A DNA stretch of 64,000 bases from Maribellus comscasis (GCF_009762775.1 NZ_CP046401.1:1-64000); one strand, 5' to 3'. Shown: positions 44,092 to 54,212, numbered from the stretch's first letter. Numbers and translations: made by a program. Notes: generated by a model from the sequence alone, not told the origin.

Positions 44092-46746
44092 ATGCCGGAA
44101 AACACCCTGCAAAAAAAATTTAAGTTTACAGTTTCTTTTCTCTTTTTTATATATGGGAGCCTTTTTTTTCCATTTGTTATTTCAGGACAAACCCTTTACG
44201 GAAAAATCGTCAATGAGCAAAACGAACCTGTGCCTTATGCCACAATTTTTGTTTCAGAAACCCGTGAAGGAACCATTTCAAATGCTGATGGAAATTACAA
44301 TCTGAATCTTGAAAAAGGCACTTATCATTTTTTAATTCGGTCACTCGGATATCAGCAAATTGAAAAAGAGATAACGCTGGCTTCCGACTCTCTGCTTTTT
44401 GATATCGTACTGTTGCAGCAGGAATATCAGATTAAAGAAATTAAAGTTTTTCCGGGAAAAGAAGACCCGGCCTATTATATTATCAGGAAAGCAATGGCAA
44501 ATGCGGCCTATTTCCGGGAAAAAATAAAACATTATGAAGCCAATTTATATATAAAAAGCAATTTTACATTTACCAATATTCCCAAACTTTATCAAAACCG
44601 AATAGAGATAAATGATAAAAAACTTAAAGATGCTTTTAAGGAGGATGTAACCTATGTTATCGAATCGCAAAACAAAATAACTTATGATTATCCTGAAAGT
44701 TATAAACAGGAAGTGATAAGTAAAAAAACATCGCTTACTGGTTTTGATGAACCGCCGATGATGGGATTAATGACGTCCACTTTTTATGAAGAGCGACCGA
44801 ATCAGGTTATTTCTCCCCTTTCAGCAACAGCGTTAAACCACTATAATTACGAATACCAGGGTTTTATAACGGTGGGAAAATTTGATGTTTTCAAAATAAA
44901 AGTTGAGCCCAAACGAAAAAGCGACGAATTGGTTTCCGGAACCATCTACATTGTAGATAAACTCTGGTGTATTTACAATATAGATTTTAATGCCCGAATC
45001 GAATTTTTTCACTACCGTATTAAACAACAATACGAAAATCTTGGAAATGAAAACTGGATGCCGGTTTCACACATTATTAACGGCAACTTTTCTCTGCTCG
45101 GCTTAAAAGGCAAATTTTATTATGGAGCAACTTTACAATACAAATCAGTTGAAGAAAACGAACTGGGTTCCAGCCAAACAGCAACAAAAATGCCAACGAA
45201 CACACCCAAAAAAGAGGTAAATAAAAAAGAAATTGAACTAAGAAATGAAGTTGTGCGCTTAAGTTCAAAAGATGAATTAAGTAATAAAGATGTTCGTAAA
45301 GTTGCGCGTTTAAACCGCAAAATTTTAAAAGAGCAGTACCAGGATTCTACTTTTGCTTCTTCCTATAACAGTAATTACAACATTGAAGAAACAAAAGACA
45401 CGCTTGCGAATGATACTTTTGCCTGGGATTCCGTCAGGACAATTCCCTTAACACCGGCTGAAATCAGCAGTTATGCAATGAGCGACTCACTGGTGAAAAT
45501 GGAAACACAAAAACCCGATTCAACCACCGAATCAAAAACCGGCTTCAAAAATTCGGTAGCAATGAAAATTTTTACCGGATATCCTGATTTATACGGAGAT
45601 TCAATTATCCGGGTCAGTTATCCGGGATTACTTGCAACAGAAAATGCCGATTATAATGCGGTTGATGGGTACAAATACAAACAATCTATTCGTTTTTTTG
45701 CCAATCTGGATTCTGGGAAATATGTCAGAGTGACACCCGAAATGGGTTATGCTTTTAACCGCAAAGCCATTTTCTGGTCGGTAAGTTCACATTTTCAAAA
45801 TCTTTTGGCAAAAAACAATCAACTGGAAATATCATTTGGGAAAAAAAGCCGGGATTTTAAATTTAACGACCAGGGAATTAACCCTGACCTAAACTCAATC
45901 AGCTCCTGGTTTTTTGGCGAAAATTATATGCGACTGTATGAAACCGGATTTTTCCGTTTTAACATGGCCCAAAAAGCATTTAAAAATTTCTATCTAAAAG
46001 GCCTGGTCGATTACAACCACTTTTCTCCGCTGGAAAACAATGCGGGTTACACATTATCCGACAAAAAAGAGTTTTCACCCAATATTCCAAAAGGATTGAA
46101 TGTAAACAGTCCTTTCCTGGAGGAACAAAAAAGTTTGATTTATGCTCTTGGATTAAGCTACCGGAAATACCAGCGAAAACCCTGGCTGCAAAGTTCCGGT
46201 TTCCTGATGATTTCTGATTATTATGATTTTCTACTTTCCTACAAACAAGGAGTTAAAGGAATTCTGAATTCAACGTCAGACTTCAGCCGCCTTGATTTTA
46301 AATTCCGACACCAGGCCAACCTCACTCCTACTTCCGGAATTGACTGGCAGTTGAGCACAGGGTACTTTTTTAACGCCAATCAGTTGCATTTTTCTCAATT
46401 CAAACACTTTCAAACATCCGAAATTGTTATTCCGTTTAAAAACTTCACACACACTTTTCAATTGCTGAACGATTATGAATTCAGCACCAGTGATAAATAT
46501 ATCAATGCGGGTTTTGAATTCCGGACAGAATACCTGTTGATGCGTTATTTATCGCTTTTTAACAAACGTACATGGAGCGAAAGTTTTCATTTAAACTATC
46601 TGAGCACTCCAACTCTGAATAATTACTGGGAAGCAGGCTACAGTTTAAACAACCTCTTTTTTATAGGTAATCTTGGCGTTTTTGCCGGTTTTAGTGAAAG
46701 CAGTTTTGAAAGTATTTCTGTTAAATTTTCTATCGCCGGCTTTTAA
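44092..46746 (+). CDS. DUF5686 outer-membrane protein with carboxypeptidase-like domain
   Basis: A protein of about 884 residues. The ATG at 44092 gives a clean signal peptide (FLFFIYGSLFFPFVISGQ); the in-frame start at 44002 adds 30 residues and overlaps a promoter-like TATATTCG. After the signal comes a CarboxypepD_reg-like beta-sandwich (TLYGKIVNEQNEPVPYATIF). The DUF5686 body with C-terminal amphipathic strands follows, ending in an aromatic-final barrel strand. This architecture is common in Bacteroidetes and probably forms an outer-membrane barrel. The function is unknown. Confidence 0.88.
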   Translation: MPENTLQKKFKFTVSFLFFIYGSLFFPFVISGQTLYGKIVNEQNEPVPYATIFVSETREGTISNADGNYNLNLEKGTYHFLIRSLGYQQIEKEITLASDSLLFDIVLLQQEYQIKEIKVFPGKEDPAYYIIRKAMANAAYFREKIKHYEANLYIKSNFTFTNIPKLYQNRIEINDKKLKDAFKEDVTYVIESQNKITYDYPESYKQEVISKKTSLTGFDEPPMMGLMTSTFYEERPNQVISPLSATALNHYNYEYQGFITVGKFDVFKIKVEPKRKSDELVSGTIYIVDKLWCIYNIDFNARIEFFHYRIKQQYENLGNENWMPVSHIINGNFSLLGLKGKFYYGATLQYKSVEENELGSSQTATKMPTNTPKKEVNKKEIELRNEVVRLSSKDELSNKDVRKVARLNRKILKEQYQDSTFASSYNSNYNIEETKDTLANDTFAWDSVRTIPLTPAEISSYAMSDSLVKMETQKPDSTTESKTGFKNSVAMKIFTGYPDLYGDSIIRVSYPGLLATENADYNAVDGYKYKQSIRFFANLDSGKYVRVTPEMGYAFNRKAIFWSVSSHFQNLLAKNNQLEISFGKKSRDFKFNDQGINPDLNSISSWFFGENYMRLYETGFFRFNMAQKAFKNFYLKGLVDYNHFSPLENNAGYTLSDKKEFSPNIPKGLNVNSPFLEEQKSLIYALGLSYRKYQRKPWLQSSGFLMISDYYDFLLSYKQGVKGILNSTSDFSRLDFKFRHQANLTPTSGIDWQLSTGYFFNANQLHFSQFKHFQTSEIVIPFKNFTHTFQLLNDYEFSTSDKYINAGFEFRTEYLLMRYLSLFNKRTWSESFHLNYLSTPTLNNYWEAGYSLNNLFFIGNLGVFAGFSESSFESISVKFSIAGF

Positions 46747-46999
46747 TAATTCTTCGGACTGCAATTTTTTAACTTCATCATAAAACAGGATAAGCTAAAG
46801 TGCACTTTGCAAAAAACATGAGTTTAACAAACGAATCGTTCCAAATAAAAAAAATCCGCAAACGAACTCTCCTCATCGTATAAAACAAACATTCAACAAC
46901 TTAAAACATCATCGGGCTTTCATAAATAAATTCCGGTTCAAATTTAATTCGTTCTCAGGCAATTTTTCAAGGGCAGGGAAATTTCATAAAAAATGAGGA

Positions 47000-47030
47000 T
47001 TGTGAAGGCTCTGGTCAATCTCTACTTTTG
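47000..47030 (+). promoter_or_regulatory. Promoter of the porin/imelysin operon
   Basis: TTG at 47000-47002, a 20-base spacer and an exact -7 box TACTTTTG at 47023-47030. A palindrome AAAGTGCACTTT at 46797-46808 lies further upstream. The rest of 46747-47044 shows no gene. Confidence 0.65.
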
Positions 47031-47053
47031 ACTTTTCCTAAAAGATGTTCCTA

Positions 47054-48313
47054 ATGATTAAAAATTTTTACGTCCTTTTTATATTGGTTTTCTTTTGTTC
47101 CAAAATCCCGGCCCAACAAAAAACAGAAAACGAACCGCGGTTAAAAATTGGCGGCTATGGTGAAATAACCTATCAACGATATAACTATTCGGCAGATTTT
47201 AACCGCTACACCTATCCTGAAAATTTTACGGGGAATGAAAAACGGGCACAAACCGATGTTCCTCATCTTGTTTTTTCGCTCGAATATCTTTTTGACAATA
47301 ACTGGAAACTGGGTTCAGAAATTGAATTTGAACACGGAGGCACAGCTTCGGAAGTTGAAATAGAAGCAGAAGAATTTGGCGAATATGAACAGGAAGTTGA
47401 AAAGGGTGGCGAAATCATTCTTGAGCAATTTTGGCTGGAAAAAAGTTTTAGTTCACGATTTAATATTCGCGCCGGACATATTATTGTTCCGGTTGGGATT
47501 ACAAATTATCAACATTTACCGACAGAATATTTTACGGTTTTACGGCCGGAAGGAGAAAGTACGATTATCCCGCAAACCTGGCACGATAACGGCATCAGCA
47601 TTTACGGGCGCCTTGGAATGTGGCGCTATGAAGCCCAGATTATTAATGGCTTGGATGTTGATGCATTTGGCTCGGCAAACTGGGTAAACGGCGGTAGTGT
47701 TTCACCTTATGAATATAAACTGGCAACCAATATGGCCGGAGTAGTCAGAATCGACAATTATTCGGTTAACGGACTACGATGGGCCCTTAGTGGATATGCA
47801 GGAAACAGTGCTCAGAACAGTTTAAAGGCCGACCGGTATGCCGGTTTAAACGGAACAGTACTTATCGGTTCAGTGGAAGCAGAATATAAAACGCACAACT
47901 TTTTAGCCAGAACAAATTTTATTTACGGGAATCTGTCTGAGTCGGCAGAAATATCAAAAATCAACAAAAATTTGCCCAATGCAGCGCCCTCGCCACATAC
48001 CGATGTAGCCCAAAATGCTATGTCGGTGTTGGTGGAGGCCGGGTATGATATTTTTTCACTTGTGCCTGCGCAAAACGATAAGCTTTTCCTTTTTCTCCAC
48101 TATACCTACTACAACTCAATGCAAAATACAGTTGAAGGTATGCTGGCTGATAAACGCTACAAAAGAAACTTATATACAGCCGGGATAAACTATTATCCTC
48201 TGCCCGAAATCGGAATAAAAGCGGAGTACAACATGCGTGTATTTGAAACGCCTTATAACCAGGAAAATACATTTAGCCTGGGCGTGATATTTTCAGGAAT
48301 GTTTAACCATTAA
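47054..48313 (+). CDS. Outer-membrane porin-like protein
   Basis: A protein of about 419 residues with a signal peptide ending KIPAQ and repeated amphipathic strands with aromatic ends (GGYGEITYQRYNYS, WKLGSEIEFEHGG, FNIRAGHIIVPVG). It is likely a 16- to 18-strand barrel of the OprP/carbohydrate porin type. An acidic stretch (VEIEAEEFGEYEQEVEKG) could be a cation-binding loop. The ATG at 47054 is preferred over 47045 because the predicted transcript start lies only a few bases upstream. It is the first gene of the imelysin/di-heme operon. Confidence 0.82.
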   Translation: MIKNFYVLFILVFFCSKIPAQQKTENEPRLKIGGYGEITYQRYNYSADFNRYTYPENFTGNEKRAQTDVPHLVFSLEYLFDNNWKLGSEIEFEHGGTASEVEIEAEEFGEYEQEVEKGGEIILEQFWLEKSFSSRFNIRAGHIIVPVGITNYQHLPTEYFTVLRPEGESTIIPQTWHDNGISIYGRLGMWRYEAQIINGLDVDAFGSANWVNGGSVSPYEYKLATNMAGVVRIDNYSVNGLRWALSGYAGNSAQNSLKADRYAGLNGTVLIGSVEAEYKTHNFLARTNFIYGNLSESAEISKINKNLPNAAPSPHTDVAQNAMSVLVEAGYDIFSLVPAQNDKLFLFLHYTYYNSMQNTVEGMLADKRYKRNLYTAGINYYPLPEIGIKAEYNMRVFETPYNQENTFSLGVIFSGMFNH

Positions 48314-48324
48314 AATATATTACT

Positions 48325-49452
48325 ATGAAAAAATGTATCAATAATTTAGTATTGCTGGGTTTGCTCTTGTTTGTTAGTTATTCATGTGATAATGATGACG
48401 ACATAACAGGCTCGGAACAAGACAATCTTCTGACAGAAATATTAACAGATTATACGGATAAAACTGTAATTGCTACCTATACTTCCATGGCTGACAATTC
48501 GATTCTGCTGACAACTGCGCTGGAAGAGTTTGAAGACGGAATCACCGATGAAGAAGTGGTTGCTGCTGCCAATGCATGGAAAGATACGCGTGAACACTGG
48601 GAGAAAAGTGAAGCCTTTTTATTTGGACCTGCCGCATTTAATAACCTTGACCCCCTGCTCGACACCTGGCCCCTGGATAAAAACCAACTTGACCAGGTAT
48701 TAGCTGATGTTGAAAGTGGAGAAATAGAAATGAGTGCCGGCTATGTGCGCGACAATCTAGGAGCCTCTTTACGTGGTTTTCATGCTGTTGAATACCTGTT
48801 GTTCAGGGATGGCCAGGCAAGAACCGCAGCCGATATAACTGCAACAGAATATAGTTATTTAAAAGCCGTGGCCCTTATTCTTGCCCAGGACTGTATTACT
48901 CTTGAATCATGGTGGATTGGCACCGACAATCTTAGTGCCAACAAACAAAGTATCCTTGCAGAAGCAGAAATAGAAACCGGTGACGCATTTGGTGATGAAA
49001 TAAAAAGTGCCGGGCTTGCCGGAAGTCGCTATAATACACAGTTCTCGGCCGTTGAAGAAATTATTCAGGGAGCGATGGACATTGCAGATGAAGTCGGGAA
49101 TGCAAAAATCGCCGATCCGGTTGAATCCAAAAATGTTTTGGATGTTGAATCATGGTACAGTTGGAATTCGCTGACTGATTTTCAGAATAATATCAGAAGC
49201 ATTGAAAATGCCTACCTGGGAGGAGCCGATGAAAATAACCGGGGAACAAGCATTTCTGCTTTTGTTGCCGACAATGATGCTTCGCTTGATACGGAAATAA
49301 AAACAAACATTACAACTGCACTTTCAAAGATCGATGCGATTGGGGAACCTTTCAGAAATAATCTTGACAATGAAAGTGGAACTTCTGAAGCAATTGCCGC
49401 CTGCACCGAGTTATTTGACTCCCTGCAAAAAATCAAAAATCTGCTTCAATAA
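48325..49452 (+). CDS. Imelysin-family lipoprotein
   Basis: A 375-residue protein of the imelysin/EfeO-like family (insulin-cleaving peptidase M75 fold), which is linked to iron acquisition. The lipobox is VSYSC (C21), followed by an acidic run. The family GxHxxE motif is GFHAVE at 151-156 (H153, E156), the proposed metal site. It lies between a porin and di-heme oxidoreductases, as in iron-regulated envelope clusters. Confidence 0.9.
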   Translation: MKKCINNLVLLGLLLFVSYSCDNDDDITGSEQDNLLTEILTDYTDKTVIATYTSMADNSILLTTALEEFEDGITDEEVVAAANAWKDTREHWEKSEAFLFGPAAFNNLDPLLDTWPLDKNQLDQVLADVESGEIEMSAGYVRDNLGASLRGFHAVEYLLFRDGQARTAADITATEYSYLKAVALILAQDCITLESWWIGTDNLSANKQSILAEAEIETGDAFGDEIKSAGLAGSRYNTQFSAVEEIIQGAMDIADEVGNAKIADPVESKNVLDVESWYSWNSLTDFQNNIRSIENAYLGGADENNRGTSISAFVADNDASLDTEIKTNITTALSKIDAIGEPFRNNLDNESGTSEAIAACTELFDSLQKIKNLLQ

Positions 49453-49472
49453 AATTAAAAACCAAACCAAAA

Positions 49473-50906
49473 ATGAAACTATTCTGTACAAAAAACATCT
49501 TTTTACTTCCTGTGGTTCTCCTTTTGGCTTCATGTGCAAAGGATGATACAATTGGGACACCAGAAGTTGAAGTCCTTGCAGAGGAATATTATTCAGGAGG
49601 GATCAATGGAACGGTTTTTAACGAAACATCAAAATGTTTCGAACAACCGTCGCCTGCTATTTCAGATCTTAATGCTTTCCTAAATGGAGAAGCCTTTTTT
49701 GAAGGCAGTTTTGTTTCAGATTCCGATGTACCTTTTGGAGGTTTGGGACCTGTTTATATTAAAACATCTTGTATTTCGTGTCATCCCGGATACGGAAGAG
49801 CACAACGTGTCGACGATTTTTCGATTGACCACGGAAACGGATATATTGCTTTTGTTCACATGCCCGATGGGTCAATTGTCCCCGGATTTACAGTAATGTT
49901 ACAAACACACGCTGTTGCACCTTTTGTACCGCCAGCCGAAGGAGTTGACATAACGTGGAATCAGTTTGTAGATGAATATGGGAATAAATATCCTGACGGA
50001 ACGCCATACAATGAGGGGAAGGCAATTGAAGGGACATTGATTTACCCAACTGCCGAACTTATAAATTGTATTATGGATTTACCGGCAGAATATAAAGTTT
50101 CCATCGAAGCAACCATAGGAATCTACGGAACCGGTTTACTGGATGCCATTGCCGATGAAAGTATAATTGATGAATACGAACGGCAACAGGCGATGGATGG
50201 CGTTATAAAGGGGCAGCACGGACCGTGGATTACCGAAAGTTTTGACGGAAAACAACACCTTGGAAAATTTACCTGGCATTGCAGTAGGGCTACCTTACAA
50301 AACGGACCGGGATACAACGCTTTGTACAGCATTTCAAATATTACAAGGGAAGACCGCCCCAATCTTTATGCAACTACACAATGGATGGAAAAACAACACG
50401 AACTCGGGATAGATACCACCGGATTACATGGCCCGCAGAAAGCAGAACTTTCTTATGATGATTTGCTTGATTTTATGGTCTGGCACAGAGGACTTGCTGT
50501 TCCTGCCGCCCGAAACCTCGATGATCCTGATGTGCAGCAAGGCAAAAATCTTTTTTATGAAGGGAAATGTGCAGAATGCCATAAACCCTCGTGGACAACT
50601 GGAGATTACGAATACATTCCCGAATATTCAAACCAAAAAATCTGGCCATACACCGATCTTCTGATGCATGACATGGGAGACGAAAACCAGGGCAGATTTC
50701 GTACTTACCGCACACCTCCGCTGTGGGGACGCGGATTAATGAACAAAGCAGCCAACCATACAGATATGTTCCATGATTTGCGCGCCCGCAATTTTGAAGA
50801 AGCTATTCTATGGCATTTTGGAGAAGCTGAAGATTCACGTGAATTTTTTAGAAACTTAGCAAAAGAAGACAGGAAAGCATTAATCCTGTTTTGTGCATCA
50901 ATATAA
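49473..50906 (+). CDS. Di-heme DUF1111 oxidoreductase, first copy
   Basis: A 477-residue lipoprotein (lipobox LLASC, C21) of the thiol-oxidoreductase/DUF1111 family related to di-heme peroxidases. Heme c sites are CISCH at 100-104 and CAECH near 366-370. The C-terminal half has the family's PYTDLLMHDMGDE and NHTDMFHDLRARN segments. The family is found next to imelysin genes and is thought to act in extracytoplasmic redox. Its start is 20 bases after imelysin. Confidence 0.9.
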   Translation: MKLFCTKNIFLLPVVLLLASCAKDDTIGTPEVEVLAEEYYSGGINGTVFNETSKCFEQPSPAISDLNAFLNGEAFFEGSFVSDSDVPFGGLGPVYIKTSCISCHPGYGRAQRVDDFSIDHGNGYIAFVHMPDGSIVPGFTVMLQTHAVAPFVPPAEGVDITWNQFVDEYGNKYPDGTPYNEGKAIEGTLIYPTAELINCIMDLPAEYKVSIEATIGIYGTGLLDAIADESIIDEYERQQAMDGVIKGQHGPWITESFDGKQHLGKFTWHCSRATLQNGPGYNALYSISNITREDRPNLYATTQWMEKQHELGIDTTGLHGPQKAELSYDDLLDFMVWHRGLAVPAARNLDDPDVQQGKNLFYEGKCAECHKPSWTTGDYEYIPEYSNQKIWPYTDLLMHDMGDENQGRFRTYRTPPLWGRGLMNKAANHTDMFHDLRARNFEEAILWHFGEAEDSREFFRNLAKEDRKALILFCASI

Positions 50907-50914
50907 ATTGTTCG

Positions 50915-51250
50915 ATGGAAAGAAAAATAACAATTGTACTTATGGTCTCTTTTCTTTTGTTATCCTGCGGTAAAGAAGAAAACGAAATCATCTCCTTTTC
51001 GCAGGATATCGCCCCATTTCTGGAAAATACATGCACTGCTTGTCACTACGGAGGAAGGCAGGAGCCAAATCTTCACGAAGAAGTAAGTTACAACCAGCTT
51101 ACAGAAGGCGGATATGTAACTCCGGGAAAAGCAAACCAAAGTGCAATTGTTATTCAACTTGAAAACGGACACCCCGAAAATATTGACATACCTTCAAACC
51201 AGATAAAAATTTTAAAAGAATGGATAAACCAGGGAGCGGATAATAACTAG
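50915..51250 (+). CDS. Mono-heme c-type cytochrome lipoprotein
   Basis: A small protein of 111 residues. The lipobox is LLLSCGKE (C18) and a single heme site CTACH lies at 40-44. The layout FSQDIAPFLENTCTACH is typical of small cytochrome c-type domains found with di-heme enzymes, such as electron shuttles. The ATG at 50915 is chosen over 50891 because it starts a good signal peptide. It lies nine bases after the first oxidoreductase and nine before the second. Confidence 0.85.
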   Translation: MERKITIVLMVSFLLLSCGKEENEIISFSQDIAPFLENTCTACHYGGRQEPNLHEEVSYNQLTEGGYVTPGKANQSAIVIQLENGHPENIDIPSNQIKILKEWINQGADNN

Positions 51251-51259
51251 AATAAAATC

Positions 51260-52639
51260 ATGAAGAGGTCAGCGTGCAGAGGATTATTTTTATTTTTTTT
51301 GATTGCTTTTTTTGCATCTTGTACAAAAGAAGTAGAAACAGTTCCAACTAAAATTGAAGGAGAAAAAGCCGGTGGAGAAACAACCGTTTATCTGCAAAGC
51401 AGCACAGCCATTTCAAGCCCGGCACCCAATTTAACAGCCGATAATCTTGAAAAACATTTAAAAGGGGATGCCGCTTTTGAGGATATATTTGTTTCAGGAG
51501 ATTCTCCTGTAAACGGCGGGCTTGGCCCAATTTTCAACAACAATTCCTGTATTTCCTGTCACCCGGGCGACGGCCGTGCAGCCTTCCCAACCGGGCTTAA
51601 TGATATCAGTGGATTTTTCTTTAAAATAAGTGTACCGGGTACGGATGAAAACAATGGCCCGGCACCGGTTCAAGGATTTGGAACGCAGTTGCAACATCAG
51701 GCCAATTATGGTTATGCCAAAGAAGCAGAAATGGCAGTCGAATATAAAAACATTGAAATGATTTTTGATGACGGCACTGCAATAACATTAAAAAAACCGG
51801 TTTATTCCATTATTAATCCTTACACAGCCTTACCTGCAAATGTAATGTTATCTCCGCGAATCGGAATGCCTGTTTTTGGACTCGGACTTCTGGAAGCAAT
51901 TTCAGAGGATGATATACTTGCCAATGCAGATATGAATGATATGGATGGTGACGGAATATCGGGAAAACCAAATTATGTATGGGACCCTGTTTCGGAAACA
52001 ACCGCTCTTGGCCGTTTTGGATGGAAAGCCGGAACACCCAGTGTTTTGGTGCAGTCGGCCGGAGCCTACAACGAAGATATGGGAGTTACAAATCCGGTAA
52101 AACCTGTGGAAAGTTCCTACGGTCAAACCAATGGCGACAACACTGAACATGCCGTTGAGTTAGATATGGAAACCCTCGACAATGTTACTTTTTATGCCAT
52201 GACACTTGGTGTGCCGGCCGGAAGAAATTTTGATAACCCCGAAGTGATACAGGGTCGAAAATTGTTCGAAAAAATAAACTGTACAGCCTGTCATATTCCG
52301 TCATTCACCACGGGTCACATTGAAGGCATCCCGGAAATAAGTAATCAAAAAATATATCCCTACACTGACATGCTTTTACACGACATGGGCGACGGTCTGG
52401 CCGATAACAGACCCGAATATCTGGCAAATGGCAAAGAGTGGAAAACAAGACCACTGTGGGGAATCGGGCTTACCAATCTGGCCAACGGGCATACCCATTT
52501 TTTACACGATGGAAGAGCAGCCAACCTAACAGAAGCCATTTTGTGGCATGGTGGAGAAGCTGAAAAATCGAGAGACGAATTTATGAAACTGAGTAAATCG
52601 GAACGCGATGCTTTACTCACTTTTCTAAATGCACTTTAA
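51260..52639 (+). CDS. Di-heme DUF1111 oxidoreductase, second copy
   Basis: A 459-residue paralogue of the upstream oxidoreductase (lipobox FFASC). Heme sites are CISCH at 97-101 and CTACH near 341-345. It contains an EF-hand-like NDMDGDGISGKPNYV loop absent from the first copy, plus PYTDMLLHDMGDG and HTHFLHDGRAANL in the C-terminal half. The pair probably form a chain or a hetero-complex with the mono-heme protein between them. The next start lies one base after its stop. Confidence 0.9.
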   Translation: MKRSACRGLFLFFLIAFFASCTKEVETVPTKIEGEKAGGETTVYLQSSTAISSPAPNLTADNLEKHLKGDAAFEDIFVSGDSPVNGGLGPIFNNNSCISCHPGDGRAAFPTGLNDISGFFFKISVPGTDENNGPAPVQGFGTQLQHQANYGYAKEAEMAVEYKNIEMIFDDGTAITLKKPVYSIINPYTALPANVMLSPRIGMPVFGLGLLEAISEDDILANADMNDMDGDGISGKPNYVWDPVSETTALGRFGWKAGTPSVLVQSAGAYNEDMGVTNPVKPVESSYGQTNGDNTEHAVELDMETLDNVTFYAMTLGVPAGRNFDNPEVIQGRKLFEKINCTACHIPSFTTGHIEGIPEISNQKIYPYTDMLLHDMGDGLADNRPEYLANGKEWKTRPLWGIGLTNLANGHTHFLHDGRAANLTEAILWHGGEAEKSRDEFMKLSKSERDALLTFLNAL

Positions 52640-52640
52640 A

Positions 52641-53528
52641 ATGAAAATCCTTTTTATAAGCATATTGGCTCTTCTGTTTTTTGCTGAATTTCACACAAAG
52701 GAAAATCAACAAAAAGAACAGTTTCCTTTTTACAGAAATAAATTTTCATTGATACCGGCAATAAACAGAGAAACCGCTGATGACAGCACCATGTTGGTTG
52801 CAGACGCAGCACAAAACCCACTCTTTTATTGCCGCAACATATTTACTGAAGTTTGTAACACCGGAGAATGTAAACCTGCCGAACTTACTCTTTACTGGGA
52901 TATAACCGGAAATTTCCTCGGCTTTTTAGTATCCGACGACAAGCCGTTGACAAAAATCGGGCACAGAGAATTTAACAAAAACGACTACTATCAGCTTTTT
53001 ACCGTGTTAAATAATCCCTCTTCCAAACTCAGGGAAACAGGTGAAGAAAAACTGGTTCGCTTAAATGCACAAAAAACAGATGCAACCAGCGGCGCCACCA
53101 TTTCGGTCAAAAATGAAACACTGGTAGCTGGTGGAGCATTTACCTGTTTTACCTTATGGAATATAGTTTACCACAAGAACAACAGGCTGGTAATGAATAT
53201 TCATGAAACCATACATACCGGATTTAAAAATGATAAAAATGTGAACGACTGGAAAACCTATTTTTCAGACATTCAAAATACACATCCCGCTGAATTAACT
53301 ATCGCTTTAAATACAGCAGATCAACAAAAAGTATTGCGTAAATTTAGTATTCAAACACTGCTAACAGAAAAATTACAAAACCTCTCTCCCATCCAGATTT
53401 TGTTAATCAACAATTACCTTAACCGGCAAAAATATGTTTATCCGGAAGCAAAAGAAGAGCTAAAAAATTGCAAAAAGCTGCAGGAAATATTTAAAAATAT
53501 GGCAGGCCTTTCTGTTTCGCCTGAGTAA
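52641..53528 (+). CDS. FMN-bind-like exported protein
   Basis: A 295-residue protein with a signal peptide ending near AEFHT. TDATSGATISV (about 150-160 of the longer frame) matches the flavinylation motif of FMN_bind domains (D-x-x-S/T-G-A-T), where ApbE attaches FMN to the Thr. Three cysteines near residues 68-81 could bind metal or form disulfides. The long C-terminal helical part is not like NqrC/RnfG. It is the last gene of the imelysin operon and could be its electron-entry protein. A start four codons earlier (52629) is less likely. Confidence 0.65.
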   Translation: MKILFISILALLFFAEFHTKENQQKEQFPFYRNKFSLIPAINRETADDSTMLVADAAQNPLFYCRNIFTEVCNTGECKPAELTLYWDITGNFLGFLVSDDKPLTKIGHREFNKNDYYQLFTVLNNPSSKLRETGEEKLVRLNAQKTDATSGATISVKNETLVAGGAFTCFTLWNIVYHKNNRLVMNIHETIHTGFKNDKNVNDWKTYFSDIQNTHPAELTIALNTADQQKVLRKFSIQTLLTEKLQNLSPIQILLINNYLNRQKYVYPEAKEELKNCKKLQEIFKNMAGLSVSPE

Positions 53529-53606
53529 CTTTTTTGAATATCGTTAGTTGATATAAAAAAAATTTGTATATCCTCATTTATTATGATGCCGGTTGGGAAA
53601 TAAAAA

Positions 53607-54212
53607 CTATTTTATTGCTTCCTCGGGTGTTATCAATTTATTCATTAAAGCATAAACCGTAAGCGCCGACACAGTTTTGACCCCAAGTTTTTCAGTAATA
53701 TTTTTCCGATGGGTAATTACCGTATTGATGCTGATGTATAACTTGTCGGCAATTTCTTTGTTGGCTAATCCTCTTGCAACCTCTTTCAGCACTTCCGTTT
53801 CCCGGTCGCTTAAAATATCCTCGGCACCATTTACTGTCGATGTGTCGTCTCTTTCGCTAAAAAAATCCTGAAATTTCTCAAGTATTTCCTGCCGGTTGTC
53901 ACTGTTGAGCACAAAATGACTGCACGGGCAATTTTCAATCACGCGGTTACCAATAATCAGTATTTTGCTCTTACCGTATTTTCTTGAAATATTCTTAAGG
54001 TACTCCGATTCCGGCTTTACCAATAATGACTGTTCTATGATTAAATACGATTTCGCCCCGGCTGGAATAACAGAATCGAGCTCATCCAAATGAGCAAGTT
54101 CCTTGTACTCCGGCTCGATACCAATTACGCTTAAGAATGTTTTGATCCCAAGCCTTGTTAAAACCTGCGAAACTGCAATAACTACTGTTATTTTCTTAAT
54201 TTGATACGCCAC
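53607..54212 (-). CDS. LuxR/NarL-type regulator with degenerate receiver
   Basis: A 201-residue regulator. Residues 135-200 are a LuxR HTH (ILSDRETEVLKEVARGLANK followed by a classic recognition helix). The N-terminal half has the receiver-like alternation of strands but lacks the phosphorylated Asp at the expected position, so control is probably not by phosphorylation. The start overlaps the end of the hemerythrin gene by 17 bases, so the two are translationally coupled and may respond to the same signal. Confidence 0.85.
   Translation of the reverse strand: MAYQIKKITVVIAVSQVLTRLGIKTFLSVIGIEPEYKELAHLDELDSVIPAGAKSYLIIEQSLLVKPESEYLKNISRKYGKSKILIIGNRVIENCPCSHFVLNSDNRQEILEKFQDFFSERDDTSTVNGAEDILSDRETEVLKEVARGLANKEIADKLYISINTVITHRKNITEKLGVKTVSALTVYALMNKLITPEEAIK

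Noticed and set aside
46797..46808. AAAGTGCACTTT as a proven operator
   Set aside because: A 12-base palindrome can occur by chance; it is mentioned only as context for the porin promoter.
52886..52899. TTTACTGGG inside the FMN-bind-like gene as a third att core
   Set aside because: Only nine bases match and it is in coding DNA with no island boundary nearby.
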